A DNA stretch of 64,000 nucleotides, from NCBI GenBank assembly GCA_038200435.1, contig JBBPXY010000015.1, positions 1 through 64,000 of the forward strand, given 5' to 3'. The DNA comes from JBBPXY01 sp038200435 (lineage in GTDB: Bacteria; Actinomycetota; Thermoleophilia; Solirubrobacterales; Solirubrobacteraceae). The translations under genes and the position numbers were made by a program. Below are positions 1 through 8,885 of this stretch, piece by piece. Position 1 is the stretch's first letter. Each line of letters starts with the position of its first letter. Under the pieces are notes generated by a model. The model had not been told where the DNA came from, did no database searches, and worked only from the letters and a program-made list of their open reading frames with translations.

Positions 1-925
1 ACTCCGTGATGCGCTCCTTGACGTCTTCGAGGCCGGCGTGATCGGCGTCGAGCACTTCGCGCGCGGCGACCGGGTCGAGACGCTCTTCGGAGGCCTTGCC
101 CCACGGCACGGCGATCAGCCAGTCGAGGTAGGTGCGGATCGTGCTCGACTCGGCCGACTGCTCGCCCATGCGCTCGAAGCGCCCGAGCTCCTTCTCGGCC
201 TGCTCGCGCACGTGGTCGGGCATGCCCGACTCCTCGATCTTCGTGCGGTACTCCTCGACGACGGAGCCGTCGTCCTCGTCGAGCTCCTTGCGGATGGAGT
301 CCATCTGCTTGCGCAGGACGTACTCGCGCTGCTGCTTCTCTGCGCCCGTCTGCACGTCGTCGCGGATGCGGCGGCGGACCTGCAGCTCGGCCAGGCGCTC
401 GCGCTGGAAGCCCAGGGCGAGGTCGAGGCGCTCGGTGACGTCGAGCTTCTCGAGCAGCTCGACCTTCTGGCTGAAGGAGATGTCGGGCGAGTAGCCCGAG
501 GTGTCGGCCAGGGCGCCGGGCTCGGTGATCGAGCGCACGAAGGCCGAGATGCGGCCATCGTCACCGCGGATCTCGAGGATCTCCTCGACCACGGCGCGGT
601 ACTCGCGCTCGAGCTCGCGTGTGCGACCGTCGACGGGGGTGTCGTCGGGACGCTCTTCCACCTCGACGTACAACTGGCCGTTGGGGACCGACTGGGCCGC
701 GCCCGCGATGCCGCGGTGCAGCCCGGAAAGGACGACGGCCTTGCCGCCGCCCGGGATCTGGACGCGCTCGGAAACGTCGGCGACCGTGCCGACGGAGGCG
801 AACTCGTTCTCGTGGCGCGGCACGAGCAGTACGCGCTCCTCGTCACCCACGTCGACCGCGAGCGAGAGCGTCATGTTCGGCAGCACTACGGTGTCTTCAA
901 GCGGGATGAGGAGTAGGCGGCTCAT
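1..925 (-). CDS. lon: Lon ATP-dependent protease, N-terminal part (runs off the window)
   Basis: About 308 N-terminal residues are visible on the minus strand, starting at the ATG at 923-925; the rest lies before position 1. The protein begins MSRLLLIPLEDTVVLPNM, the classic start of the Lon substrate-binding (LAN) domain. It continues into the helical linker (for example the segment EKQQREYVLRKQMDSIRKEL) and reaches the pre-ATPase motif TYLDWLIAVPWGK. Walker and Ser-Lys protease motifs would lie outside. Lon degrades misfolded and regulatory proteins in the cytosol. It diverges from the STAS gene at 1050 with a 124-bp shared upstream region. An A/G-rich AAAGGG lies just upstream of the start and a better AAGGAG lies further away. 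Confidence 0.95.
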   Translation of the reverse strand, partial: MSRLLLIPLEDTVVLPNMTLSLAVDVGDEERVLLVPRHENEFASVGTVADVSERVQIPGGGKAVVLSGLHRGIAGAAQSVPNGQLYVEVEERPDDTPVDGRTRELEREYRAVVEEILEIRGDDGRISAFVRSITEPGALADTSGYSPDISFSQKVELLEKLDVTERLDLALGFQRERLAELQVRRRIRDDVQTGAEKQQREYVLRKQMDSIRKELDEDDGSVVEEYRTKIEESGMPDHVREQAEKELGRFERMGEQSAESSTIRTYLDWLIAVPWGKASEERLDPVAAREVLDADHAGLEDVKERITE

Positions 926-944
926 GCTGCCCTTTCTGTAGCTC

Positions 945-959
945 CTTACGAGATGTAAG
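945..959. promoter_or_regulatory. Small inverted repeat in the lon/STAS divergent promoter region
   Basis: CTTAC-GAGAT-GTAAG is a perfect 5-bp inverted repeat 20 bp upstream of the lon start. It does not match HAIR or CIRCE heat-shock operators. It could be a small operator or a chance palindrome. Confidence 0.2.
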
Positions 960-1049
960 CAGTATAGACGTTGGTTCACGGCGGAGCGGGACGACCCGCA
1001 ACGCTGTCGTCTACGATCCGCAGCGCCCGCTCTCCGGGATCACCTGCTT

Positions 1050-1382
1050 ATGAAGCCCTTCAACGTCTCCACCGAGCGCACCGACTCCACGGCGCGCGTG
1101 CGGATGGTCGGAGAGCTCGACATCGGCACGGCCGAAGAGGCGGAGAGCGAGATCCGCCAGGCGGAGTCCACGGACAGCGCCAAGACGGTCGTCCTCGACC
1201 TCGGCGGCCTGACGTTCATGGACTCCACCGGCCTTCGCCTGCTGGTCTCTGCAGACGCGCGCGCGCGTGAAGCGGGCCGCCGCCTGGCGATAGTGCGCGG
1301 CCCCGACGCCGTGCAGCGCGTGATTGAGTTGACCGGTCTGAGCGCGAAGCTCGACCTGGTCGACGACGTCTCTGAGCTCTAG
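1050..1382 (+). CDS. STAS-domain anti-sigma factor antagonist
   Basis: A 110-residue single-domain STAS protein of the SpoIIAA/RsbV type. The sheet-helix core ends in the signature LTFMDSTGLRLL, with Ser59 in the position normally phosphorylated by a cognate anti-sigma kinase. Unphosphorylated, such proteins bind the anti-sigma kinase and release the sigma factor. No RsbW-like kinase or sigma gene is visible in the window, so the partner is unknown. Length is typical for the family. It stands alone, divergent from lon. Confidence 0.88.
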   Translation: MKPFNVSTERTDSTARVRMVGELDIGTAEEAESEIRQAESTDSAKTVVLDLGGLTFMDSTGLRLLVSADARAREAGRRLAIVRGPDAVQRVIELTGLSAKLDLVDDVSEL

Positions 1383-1457
1383 AGGCTGCTAGGGCCCCGC
1401 CCCGGACTGGCCGAGTGCTAACCCGGGAGCGCCTCGGGAAGCTCTAGGTTTTCTGAC

Positions 1458-2810
1458 GTGCTGGAACCGGACCGCGCCCACGCGGAGCCACCCCCTGCCG
1501 GCGCGCACGTCCTGCCTGCGTCATCGGAGCGGCGTCCACGAAACTTCCGCCGCCTGTTCTGGGCGCTGATCGTCCTGGCTCTCGTGGCCCGGATCGTCGT
1601 GGTGCTGGTCACACCCGGCTACCACACGATTCACGACGATCGCGACTACGACCGCATCGCCCGCCACGTAGCTCACGGGCACGGCTACCCCGGCGACCGC
1701 GCGGTGCTTCCGGACGGCCGGGTCGTGCATCGCGCCGCGACCTACCGGCCTCCCGGCTGGCCCTACGCGCTCGGGGGGATATACGCCGTATTCGGCCACG
1801 ACAAGACGGCGGCGCGACTCGTGTTGGCGGTGATGGGTGCCGGAGCCGTCGCCCTGCTCGGACTGATTGCGCTGCGGCTGTTCGGGCCCCGCGTGGCGTT
1901 GTGGGCCGCGGGGCTGGGGGCGTTGTACGCACCTTGGGTGGCGATGGGCTCCTCGCTCGTCTCGGAGACCTTCTTCGTGACGCTCGAGCTCGCCGCGATC
2001 GCCTGCGCGCTCGCGGCGCGGCGAGAACCTCATAGGCGCAAGTACGTCGTGCTTGCCGGGGCGTTCATCGGCATGGCCGCGCTGACCCGCGTCAACGGGA
2101 TCCTGCTGGTGCTTCCGCTCGGGCTGCTCCTGTGGGGGAGCCCGTGGCGGTCGTGGCGGTCGGTCGTACGCCCCGCGGCTCTGGCGCTGGCGACGCTGCT
2201 CGTCATCTCGCCCTGGACCATCCGTAACGCGATCGAAGTGGGCAAGTTCATCCCGATCAACACCGAAAGCGGAGAGACACTGGCGGGCACCTACAACTCC
2301 GTCTCCTTTCGCGACCGGGAGAACCCGGCGTCGTGGCGCCTGCCGCGCGACACCGAGTACAAGCCGATCAAGAAGCTCGGGCTCAGCGGGTTCGAGGTCG
2401 ACAAGCGCTTGCGCAAGCGAGCGCTCGACTTCGTGGGCGAGCACCCCGGATACCCGGCGAAGGTCGCCCTCTGGAACGGGATCCGGCTGCTCGACCTCGC
2501 CGGGCAGAAGCGCTGGCGGTTCGAGGGCGCCACCATCGACGTCGAGCCTGGCTACGCCGACGCTGGTGTCTACGTCTTCTGGTTCGTCGCGCTGGCGGCG
2601 CTGCTGGCGCTCGCGCTTCCGGCATCCCGGCGCAGCCTCGGGCGCGCACCGCGTTGGCTGTGGCTCGCGCCGGGCCTTCTGCTGTTGGGAACGCTGCTCG
2701 TGAGCGCCGAGACGCCGCGGCACCGGGCGCCGATCGACCCGTTCGTGCTGCTGGTCGCCGCGGTGGGGCTCGCCTCGCTGCAAGCGCGGAGGTCGCGATC
2801 GGAGGCTTGA
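1458..2810 (+). CDS. Polytopic glycosyltransferase, GT39/ArnT-like (PMT superfamily)
   Basis: A 450-residue membrane protein with a GTG start. After a short Pro-rich cytosolic N-terminus comes a first TM helix (about residues 30-50), then an acidic first extracytoplasmic loop (HDDRDYDRIA) and the segment YRPPGWPYALGG. This is the arrangement of lipid-phospho-sugar-dependent GT-C enzymes, where the acidic pair is catalytic. About ten further hydrophobic segments follow. It probably transfers a sugar from a polyprenyl-phosphate donor outside the membrane; substrate unknown. The next gene starts 2 bp after its stop, so the two are likely cotranscribed. It belongs to the 1.4-13.7 kb surface-polysaccharide region. 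Confidence 0.8.
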   Translation: MLEPDRAHAEPPPAGAHVLPASSERRPRNFRRLFWALIVLALVARIVVVLVTPGYHTIHDDRDYDRIARHVAHGHGYPGDRAVLPDGRVVHRAATYRPPGWPYALGGIYAVFGHDKTAARLVLAVMGAGAVALLGLIALRLFGPRVALWAAGLGALYAPWVAMGSSLVSETFFVTLELAAIACALAARREPHRRKYVVLAGAFIGMAALTRVNGILLVLPLGLLLWGSPWRSWRSVVRPAALALATLLVISPWTIRNAIEVGKFIPINTESGETLAGTYNSVSFRDRENPASWRLPRDTEYKPIKKLGLSGFEVDKRLRKRALDFVGEHPGYPAKVALWNGIRLLDLAGQKRWRFEGATIDVEPGYADAGVYVFWFVALAALLALALPASRRSLGRAPRWLWLAPGLLLLGTLLVSAETPRHRAPIDPFVLLVAAVGLASLQARRSRSEA

Positions 2811-2812
2811 AC

Positions 2813-4402
2813 ATGATCCGTCGCCGGGCCTCGACGCCATGGGTCGTGCTGCTCTGCTGCCTGGCGCTCGCGGGCGCTTCGCTGCTGTTGTCAGCCATGC
2901 CGCACTACGACGCATGGGGTTGGATCGTCTGGGGCCGGGAGATCTTCGATCCACACCGCGACCTCGGCACTCTGGGCGGCCCGGCGTGGAAGCCGCTGCC
3001 CGTCGTCCTCACGACGCTCCTGGCGCCGCTCGGGTCGGCCGCCCCGGCTGGCTGGCTCGTGGTGGCGCGCACGGGGGGCTTATTGGCCGTCGCGCTCGCC
3101 TTCGTGCTCGGACGGCGCTTCGGCGGCGCCCTGGCGGGCGCGGTCGCCGCACTCGCCCTGCTGCTCAGCCACGGCTGGCTCCTCTACCTGTCCTGGGGCA
3201 CCTGCGATCCGCTCATGGTCGCGGCGGTACTCGGTGCGGTGCTGCTGCACCTCGACGAGCGACGGGAATGGGCCCTGACGGCCGGGCTGGCCGCCGCGCT
3301 CATACGCCCCGAGGTCTGGCCCTTCTTCGCGCTCTACGCCCTGTGGCTTTGGCGCAGAGGGGCCGCGCGGCGAGCGCTCATTGCGGTCGCCCTGCTCGTC
3401 GTACCGGTCCTCTGGCTCGCGCCCGACTGGTACAGCACGGGAGATCCCTTCACGGGCAGCCACCTCGCCGCAGGGAGCATCGAGGCCGAGGTCGCGCGGC
3501 ACGCCGGCGACCCGTTCGTCGCCTCACTGCGTCACGTCATCGCGCTTCTGCCGACACCCATCTGGATCCTGGCGCTGGGCGCCTCGGTCGTGGCGTGGCG
3601 CACTCGCCAGCGGACGCTGCTGCTCCTGGCCGGGAGCTGCCTCACGTGGATTGCGCTCGTCGCCGGCATGACGCTCATCGGCTACGCCGGGCTCGGTCGC
3701 TTCGCGCTCGCGCCGGCGGCGCTCGCATGTGTGCTTGCCGGACGCGGGGTCGTTGAGATCCTGCGGTTGAGCGTGAGCCCGCGCGTGCGTATGGGGCTGG
3801 CGCTGGCGCTGCTCGCGGTAGTCGCGGTGCCCATCGGCGCAAGCTTGCGTATCGCCGCCCAAGACGCGCGCGGTGGAGAGGGGGGTCGCCCGGTGCTAAC
3901 GGCTCTCGAAGAGGCCATCGATCGCGCAGGCGGCCCGGCGCGCCTCCGGACTTGGGGGCCGCCGATCGTCAACGGCGGGATGGGCCCGGCCCTCGCCTGG
4001 CAGCTCGGAGTGCCGCTCAGCGGCGTGAGCGATCGGACCGAAGCTCCGTCCTACGTCGTGTTCCGTGCTTCGGCCGGTCCATACACGGGCCCGCTGCCCG
4101 AGCTCACGAGCGGCCGCGGTCGCGAAGTGGCTCGCGCGGGCCCCTGGGCGCTGGTGCGGATGTCGTCGCGAGTTCGGGCAGACTGTGTTCATGCCGCGCA
4201 CTCGCACCGCCCCGTTCGTCTTCGTCGCACTGGTGCTCGGTGCGGTGGGCCTCTCGGCCGTCCTGGGCGTTCACGGCAGCGCCCTGCTCGGAGCCCTCGC
4301 TCTGCTGGCTCTGATCGCCGGACCGCTGCTTCTCTCCGTCCGCTAGGCGGGTCGCTCAGCTTCCCCGCGGTGAGAGCGCGTACAGGCTCGCGTAGCCGTT
4401 GA
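2813..4402 (+). CDS. Polytopic GT-C-type glycosyltransferase-like protein (paralog A)
   Basis: The frame starts at an ATG 2 bp after the previous stop and encodes 529 residues. The N-terminal third contains YDAWGWIVWGREI and WKPLPV. These recur almost identically in the gene at 8885 (YDPWSWIVWGREI, WKPLPV), as do an IRPEVWPF/LRPETWPF motif and a WIALVAGMT/WTALVAGMT motif, so the two are clear paralogs. Around ten TM segments are visible. The paralog ends soon after a SGPWRF motif. Here the matching AGPWALVRM (about 4140) is followed by some 75 Arg/Pro-rich, non-conserved residues that overlap a small ORF and 47 bp of the convergent gene. The true stop may have been lost or shifted. Probably an envelope glycosyltransferase; substrate unknown. 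Confidence 0.75.
   Translation: MIRRRASTPWVVLLCCLALAGASLLLSAMPHYDAWGWIVWGREIFDPHRDLGTLGGPAWKPLPVVLTTLLAPLGSAAPAGWLVVARTGGLLAVALAFVLGRRFGGALAGAVAALALLLSHGWLLYLSWGTCDPLMVAAVLGAVLLHLDERREWALTAGLAAALIRPEVWPFFALYALWLWRRGAARRALIAVALLVVPVLWLAPDWYSTGDPFTGSHLAAGSIEAEVARHAGDPFVASLRHVIALLPTPIWILALGASVVAWRTRQRTLLLLAGSCLTWIALVAGMTLIGYAGLGRFALAPAALACVLAGRGVVEILRLSVSPRVRMGLALALLAVVAVPIGASLRIAAQDARGGEGGRPVLTALEEAIDRAGGPARLRTWGPPIVNGGMGPALAWQLGVPLSGVSDRTEAPSYVVFRASAGPYTGPLPELTSGRGREVARAGPWALVRMSSRVRADCVHAAHSHRPVRLRRTGARCGGPLGRPGRSRQRPARSPRSAGSDRRTAASLRPLGGSLSFPAVRARTGSRSR
4191..4346 (+). CDS. Possible small membrane protein (51 aa)
   Basis: An ATG-started frame of 51 residues. A basic N-terminus (MPRTRTAP) precedes two short hydrophobic stretches (VFVALVLGAVGLSAVLG and LLGALALLALIAGPLLL). 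The composition is that of a two-helix membrane peptide and is more protein-like than the overlapping Arg-rich tail of the gene at 2813. It lies wholly inside that tail in another frame. I do not recognise a family. Either this is a real small gene and the upstream gene ends earlier, or it is fortuitous. Confidence 0.35.
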   Translation: MPRTRTAPFVFVALVLGAVGLSAVLGVHGSALLGALALLALIAGPLLLSVR

Positions 4403-5609
4403 TGAACAGCCACTTCCCGTCGGAGATGACGGGGGTAAACGCGCCGTCGTTCAGTCGGAAGACCTGCTTGCCGGTGCGGGCGTCGAGGCCCAGCGTGCGG
4501 CGATCGGCGAGATCGGCGAAGTAGACGGTCGAGCCCACGAGCGTCGACGACCCGGAGATGCGCCCGCCGACCGGGTGGCTCCAGCGCACGGATCCCGACT
4601 TCGCGTCGAAGGCGTAGAAGGACCTGTCGTACGAGCCGATGTACACGGTCGGGCCGAGGTGCGGGACGTTGGCCACCGCCGGCGATCCGTAGACGTAGGC
4701 GCCCGTTGCGGTGGCCCAGGCCAGCTTCCCGTTGGCCGCCGAGAACGAGTAGACGCGCGAATCGGTGTTGCCGATGTACACCCGGCCGACTGCCACCGCC
4801 GCCGTCGAGTAGAAGTTCGCTCCCGCGCTCGTCTGCCACACCTTCGAGCCGTTGCCGGCCCGGATCGCGTAGACGTTGCCGCCGTAGGTGCCGAAGAAGA
4901 GATTCCCGCCCGAGAGCGCGAGGCCGCCCTTGACCGCTCCCGAGGCCCTGAACGTCCAGGCGGTGCGGCCGGTGTCGGCGTGCAGGGCGTAGATAGTCCC
5001 GTCTTCGCTGCCGAAGATCAGCAGCTTGCCGATCACGATCGGCGAGGACTCCGTGCGGCTGGGAAGGTTGCGCTTCCAGTTGATGTGGCCGTCGCGCGCG
5101 CGGAGCGAGGCAACACGCCCGGCGTCGACGCCCTTGGCCCGTTTGAGCAGGACGACGTACACGTTGCCCTTGTTCCAGGCCGGTGAGGCGGCGGCGAGCA
5201 CCCCGAGCCGCCGGTGCCAGCGCTCGTGCCCCTTGCGCTTGCTCAGCGCGTAGACGTTGCCGTCGTTCTTGAGCCAGTAGATCGAGTCGCCCGCCATGAC
5301 CGGCGAGAACTCCGTGAGCACCACACCCCGCTTGACCCACTGGCGATGCCAAGGACCGTGGAAGCGGGACGAGGCGGCCAGGTGGCGCGTGCGGGCCGGG
5401 TCATAGCCGAAGATCGGCCAGACGAACTTGTCGGCCGGAGCACGCTTCGCCGGGGTAGGAGCAGGCTTGAAGGAAACCTCCGGATGGGAGACATCCTTCG
5501 GCTTCTTGAGGATGAGGTAGGCAGCGGCTCCGCCGCCGGCCACGAGCACGGCCAGGAGGGCGGCCAGTGCGCGTAGCCGAGAGGAGCGGGAAGAGAATCG
5601 CGACGCCAT
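4356..5609 (-). CDS. Membrane-anchored PQQ/BamB-like beta-propeller protein
   Basis: A 417-residue protein with a basic N-terminus, one TM anchor (about residues 12-32), a Pro/Lys-rich linker, and then a series of about 40-residue blades. Blades carry repeats such as VYALSKRKGHERW, IYALHADTGRTAW, VYSFSAANGKLAW and FYAFDAKSGSVRW, the (Y)AL(D)xxTGxxxW signature of PQQ-like/BamB propellers. No enzyme residues are apparent; such proteins act as extracytoplasmic scaffolds. It starts 10 bp after the stop of the Wzy/WaaL-like gene on the same strand, so it is probably cotranscribed and linked to polymer assembly or export. It converges on the gene at 2813. Confidence 0.85.
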   Translation of the reverse strand: MASRFSSRSSRLRALAALLAVLVAGGGAAAYLILKKPKDVSHPEVSFKPAPTPAKRAPADKFVWPIFGYDPARTRHLAASSRFHGPWHRQWVKRGVVLTEFSPVMAGDSIYWLKNDGNVYALSKRKGHERWHRRLGVLAAASPAWNKGNVYVVLLKRAKGVDAGRVASLRARDGHINWKRNLPSRTESSPIVIGKLLIFGSEDGTIYALHADTGRTAWTFRASGAVKGGLALSGGNLFFGTYGGNVYAIRAGNGSKVWQTSAGANFYSTAAVAVGRVYIGNTDSRVYSFSAANGKLAWATATGAYVYGSPAVANVPHLGPTVYIGSYDRSFYAFDAKSGSVRWSHPVGGRISGSSTLVGSTVYFADLADRRTLGLDARTGKQVFRLNDGAFTPVISDGKWLFINGYASLYALSPRGS

Positions 5610-5619
5610 GAGCGCGATG

Positions 5620-7158
5620 TTAGATCGCGGTACCGGCGGATCGCGTTGCCGCCCGGTCCCGGTCGCCCCGCGTGGCGGCGGCGAGAGCCGATCCGACCCC
5701 GAGCAGCACCCAGGTGAGTGGATCCTCGAGGAAGTCGGCGTAGGTGAATGTGTGCAGCACGAGCGCGAAGAACGCCGCCGCCACGACCGCGCGGGCGGCG
5801 CTGCGCCGCGCCCCGCGTAAGAGGAGGCGCCCCGCGAGGACGAGCAGGGCGAGGTACAGCGCGAGGCCGAGGATCCCCTGCTCGGCCGCGACGGTGATCG
5901 GGATGGTGTGCGAGGCCGAGACTGCCTGTCCCGTGCCTCCCCGGCGGTGACGACGGCGGTACTCCCGTGCGAACGAGGCCGATCCGTAGCCGGCGAGCGG
6001 ACGCGAGGCGAAGAGCTGCACGCCGCCGTCGATCAGGTCGACACGCCCGCTGGTCGCGGTGTTGACCGTGCGCGAGCTGCGGAGGTCGATGCCGGTCTGC
6101 GACGGGAAGAGCAGCACGGCGGCCAATGCGACGGCCACGATGGCCCCGAGCGCCGCGAGCGTCCACCTAGGGCTCCAGTGGAGTGCCGCGAGGATGGCCA
6201 GGCCGAACAGCATGGCGGCGAGGCTCGACTGCGACAGCGTCAACAGCAGGCTCCCCCAGAGACCTAAGAGCACGACCGCACCGGCAATCAATGTCCGGCG
6301 CTCGCGCAGGTGCAGCATGGTCCCCATCACCGCAACGGTCACCAGGGCGAGGAACCGCCCGTAGATGTTCGGGTCGAAGAAGAAGGAGTTGACCCGGAAG
6401 TACGCGTGGAAGTCGTTGGAGAGGGACAGCCGCGGGTTGAGCAACAGCGTCTTCGTCTGCCACTCATAGAGCCCGAGCGCGCCGAAGACGAGAGCGAGAC
6501 CGACGAGCGCGATCAGGCAGCGGCGCAGGACAGGGAGGTCCCAGCGGCGATCTGCCAGCAGCGCGTAGAGCAGCGAGAACGGCACGTAGAAGAAGACCAT
6601 CTGCTGGAGCGCCTTCTCGGCATCGTCGGAGTAGGCGCCCTGGATCGCATAGAGGAGCACCGAGGCTGCGAGCACGCGCTCGAGCCAGCTGGGGCTCCAG
6701 CCCCCGGCCGCTTCGGACTCAGGCGGGATCCCCGCGGGTGGTCGCAGCTGCGGAACAACGTCGGCAAACGTCCCGGCGGCGATCACGAGATAGAGCGGGA
6801 CGAGGAGGTTCGCCGTCGCGCCGGCGGCCTGGATCGGTACGCGAAAGGGGACCGCCAGGACGGCAAGGACGGCCAGGGCTTCGGGCCGCGCGGCAAGCAC
6901 GCGGGCAAGCACGAGGAGCGCCGCAAGCCCGACTAGCCCCGCCACGGCCGCCGGCGCCGGGTGGCGGCCCACCGACTCGAGCGTCGAGGATCCCGAGAGG
7001 CTCGCGACGAGCAGGACGGGGGAGAGCACGAGCGCGCCCGCGCGACCCAGGGCCCGTCCCCGTCGAGAGGGCCAAGCGAGCGCGATGGCTGCGGCCGCGG
7101 CGACGGCGATCATGCCGAGCACTCCGATCGGACCGGCCAAGGCGATGGGAGGGCTCAC
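5620..7158 (-). CDS. O-antigen ligase / Wzy polymerase family membrane protein
   Basis: A 512-residue polytopic protein with 11-13 hydrophobic segments. The Wzy_C/WaaL signature is in the second half: a large periplasmic loop with SSRTVNTATSGRVDLIDGG, FASRPLAGYG and ASHTIPITVAAEQGILGL. These contain the conserved Arg and His residues used by O-antigen ligases and polymerases acting on undecaprenyl-linked glycans. The start chosen is the most upstream start codon before the first TM helix. It is followed by the PQQ propeller gene and diverges from the lipoprotein at 7200 (41 bp between). A Gram-positive envelope would use it to polymerise or attach a surface glycan. Ligase versus polymerase cannot be told from sequence. 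Confidence 0.82.
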   Translation of the reverse strand: MSPPIALAGPIGVLGMIAVAAAAAIALAWPSRRGRALGRAGALVLSPVLLVASLSGSSTLESVGRHPAPAAVAGLVGLAALLVLARVLAARPEALAVLAVLAVPFRVPIQAAGATANLLVPLYLVIAAGTFADVVPQLRPPAGIPPESEAAGGWSPSWLERVLAASVLLYAIQGAYSDDAEKALQQMVFFYVPFSLLYALLADRRWDLPVLRRCLIALVGLALVFGALGLYEWQTKTLLLNPRLSLSNDFHAYFRVNSFFFDPNIYGRFLALVTVAVMGTMLHLRERRTLIAGAVVLLGLWGSLLLTLSQSSLAAMLFGLAILAALHWSPRWTLAALGAIVAVALAAVLLFPSQTGIDLRSSRTVNTATSGRVDLIDGGVQLFASRPLAGYGSASFAREYRRRHRRGGTGQAVSASHTIPITVAAEQGILGLALYLALLVLAGRLLLRGARRSAARAVVAAAFFALVLHTFTYADFLEDPLTWVLLGVGSALAAATRGDRDRAATRSAGTAI

Positions 7159-7199
7159 GCGGGGCGGAAGTGTAGGAGCCGGGCTCTACCGTATGAGGA

Positions 7200-7727
7200 G
7201 TGGCCCGGCTACCCCGCCTTGTGCTCCTCCTTCTTCTTCTGCTCGTGAGTGCCGCCCTGTCGGGGTGCAGCTCGGGTTCGGGCTCGGCCACGCCCATTCA
7301 GGGTGGCGGTAACGGTTCGGGCGACGCCGCTCCTGGCGACTCGCAGGGCAGTGGCTCTGGCGGGGGCGGCGGATTAGCCGGCGGAACCCCGTCGGGCGGC
7401 GGAGGCAGCGCGAGCAGTGGTAGTGGCACATCCGCCGGGGGAGGCAGCCTCGGCGCCTACGACCCGGTCAAGGGCCCGCTGCGCTGCATGCGCTTGAAGC
7501 ACGTCCACGCCTACCGCGATGGAGGAACAATCATCCAGGTCGCGCCCAAGCCGACCGGGCCGCGTGTCGTCTTCACCTCGACCCAGGGCGATGCCCAGGC
7601 CGCGCAGATCCATGGCCAGGCCGAGGGCGCCGAGGTCATCGGGGCAGCGTTGTTCTACGTGAACACCGCGTCGGACGGGCTCATCAAGGTGATGGAGACC
7701 TGCCTCGACGCCAGCGGCTCGCGTTAG
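7200..7727 (+). CDS. Secreted lipoprotein, Gly/Ser-rich, unknown function
   Basis: A 175-residue protein with a GTG start preceded by GAGGA. A poly-Leu signal peptide ends in the lipobox LSGC, with Cys23 as the lipidated residue. Residues 24-85 are a low-complexity Gly/Ser/Ala linker. The C-terminal 85 residues form a small folded domain starting near LRCMRLKHVHAYRDG and ending VMETCLDASG, with two cysteines that could form a disulfide. I recognise no family for this domain. It diverges from the Wzy/WaaL-PQQ pair. Confidence 0.75.
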   Translation: MARLPRLVLLLLLLLVSAALSGCSSGSGSATPIQGGGNGSGDAAPGDSQGSGSGGGGGLAGGTPSGGGGSASSGSGTSAGGGSLGAYDPVKGPLRCMRLKHVHAYRDGGTIIQVAPKPTGPRVVFTSTQGDAQAAQIHGQAEGAEVIGAALFYVNTASDGLIKVMETCLDASGSR

Positions 7728-7747
7728 TCGCGGACGCCCGCAGCGCC

Positions 7748-7763
7748 AAGGTTACGAAACCTT
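7748..7763 (+). terminator. Hairpin downstream of the lipoprotein gene
   Basis: AAGGTT-ACGA-AACCTT forms a perfect 6-bp stem with a 4-nt loop 20 bp after the stop. There is no U-tract, so it may be a weak terminator or a 3' protective hairpin. Confidence 0.4.
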
Positions 7764-7919
7764 AAGCACCGGGCCGCGGGCCTTCCAGGCCTCCGCATCG
7801 CCCGTTACGATGCCCCCAGGACGTAAGAGGGAGCCGCGTGCGTGCTTCGGGCACCAACGCCCTCCCTCAGGAGCCTTCCGCTCCCGTCCACTCATCGCCA
7901 TACCTCCGAAGCCCCCGAC

Positions 7920-8885
7920 ATGAACTCCTTCGCCTCCCGACGAATGCTGCCGCTGCAGGTCGCCCTATGGGTGATCCCGATCGCGGGCGTCGTCTGGTGG
8001 GCGTCCAGCCAGAAGGCGCCGCAGCTCCCCGGCTCGCTGGGCGCGGTCATGGGCCTCGTGGCGGCGACCGCCGTCTACGCCGTCGGCACGCTCGGCCGCG
8101 CGGAACGCTGGCACCAGATCCTGGCCGACGCGAACATCCGCCCTTCGCGCCGCGACTCCTACTCGCTCGTGACGATCGGCTACGCCGGCAACAACGTGCT
8201 TCCGGCCCGCGGCGGTGAGCTGCTGCGCGTGTTCCTGCTCGACTCCCGCACCGAAGCGAGCAAGCGCGCGATTCTCGGTTCGATCCTCGCCGAGAGGGTG
8301 CTCGACGCGGCAGCGCTCGGCATGATCCTCGTGCTCGTCGCGTTCAACCTGATCACGCGGGTGAAGCTTCCGGGCGCCACCGTCCTGCTGGCGATCGCCG
8401 GCGGACTCGCGCTCGCCGTGGCGATCCTCGCCGTGGTGATCTGGCGCTCGGCAACGCTGGGCGCGCGGCTCATCGAGACTCTCGGCCACATCCTGCGCCC
8501 GTGCCGCGCGCTGCTCAGCCGCCGCGGCGCGTCCCTCCTCGTGCTCTCGGTCGCCATCTGGGGGCTCGAGGCCGCCGTCTACCTCATCGTCGGCGAGACG
8601 CTCAGCCTGCATCTCGGCCTGCGCGACGCTCTCTCGGTGGTCGCCTTCTCCAATCTCTGTGCCTTGATCCCGGCCGCGCCCGGCTACCTGGGCACCTACG
8701 ACTTCGCGGTCGGCGTGGCGGTCAACGCCGCTGTCCGGGTCTCGAGCAGCGTGCTGTTCGCTTACGTGCTGTTGCTGCGCTTCGTGCTCTTCGTGCCGAT
8801 CACGCTCGTGGGGCTCGTGCTCCTCTTCGCGCGCTACGGAGGCCTCAGCCGGCTCCGCGCAGCGCGCGCGACCGCCACGGCTTAG
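7920..8885 (+). CDS. Flippase-like membrane protein, UPF0104/LPG-synthase TM fold
   Basis: A 321-residue polytopic protein with 7-8 TM segments and no soluble domain. Family motifs are visible: RAERWHQIL, GYAGNNVLPARGGELLRVF (the NxxxPxRxGE block), ILAERVLD, and the C-terminal IPAAPGYLGTYDFAVG. This is the family of AglD/YbhN and the MprF flippase half, often found in glycolipid and polysaccharide loci. I chose the ATG at 7920, which directly precedes the first basic residues; an in-frame GTG at 7842 would add 26 residues. Its stop overlaps the next start by one base (TAGTG), so it is cotranscribed with the GT at 8885. Likely role: moving or translocating a lipid-linked sugar. Confidence 0.82.
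   Translation: MNSFASRRMLPLQVALWVIPIAGVVWWASSQKAPQLPGSLGAVMGLVAATAVYAVGTLGRAERWHQILADANIRPSRRDSYSLVTIGYAGNNVLPARGGELLRVFLLDSRTEASKRAILGSILAERVLDAAALGMILVLVAFNLITRVKLPGATVLLAIAGGLALAVAILAVVIWRSATLGARLIETLGHILRPCRALLSRRGASLLVLSVAIWGLEAAVYLIVGETLSLHLGLRDALSVVAFSNLCALIPAAPGYLGTYDFAVGVAVNAAVRVSSSVLFAYVLLLRFVLFVPITLVGLVLLFARYGGLSRLRAARATATA

Noticed and set aside
1521..2954. A 477-residue minus-strand open frame opposite the glycosyltransferase gene
   Set aside because: It is Arg/Gln/Pro-rich without motifs; the plus-strand frame has TM helices and GT39-like motifs. High-GC shadow frame. Many similar frames elsewhere were left out for the same reason.
4656..5352. Large minus-strand alternative frames over the PQQ propeller gene
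   Set aside because: The chosen frame has regular propeller blades; the alternatives are Arg/Gln/Gly-rich without repeats.
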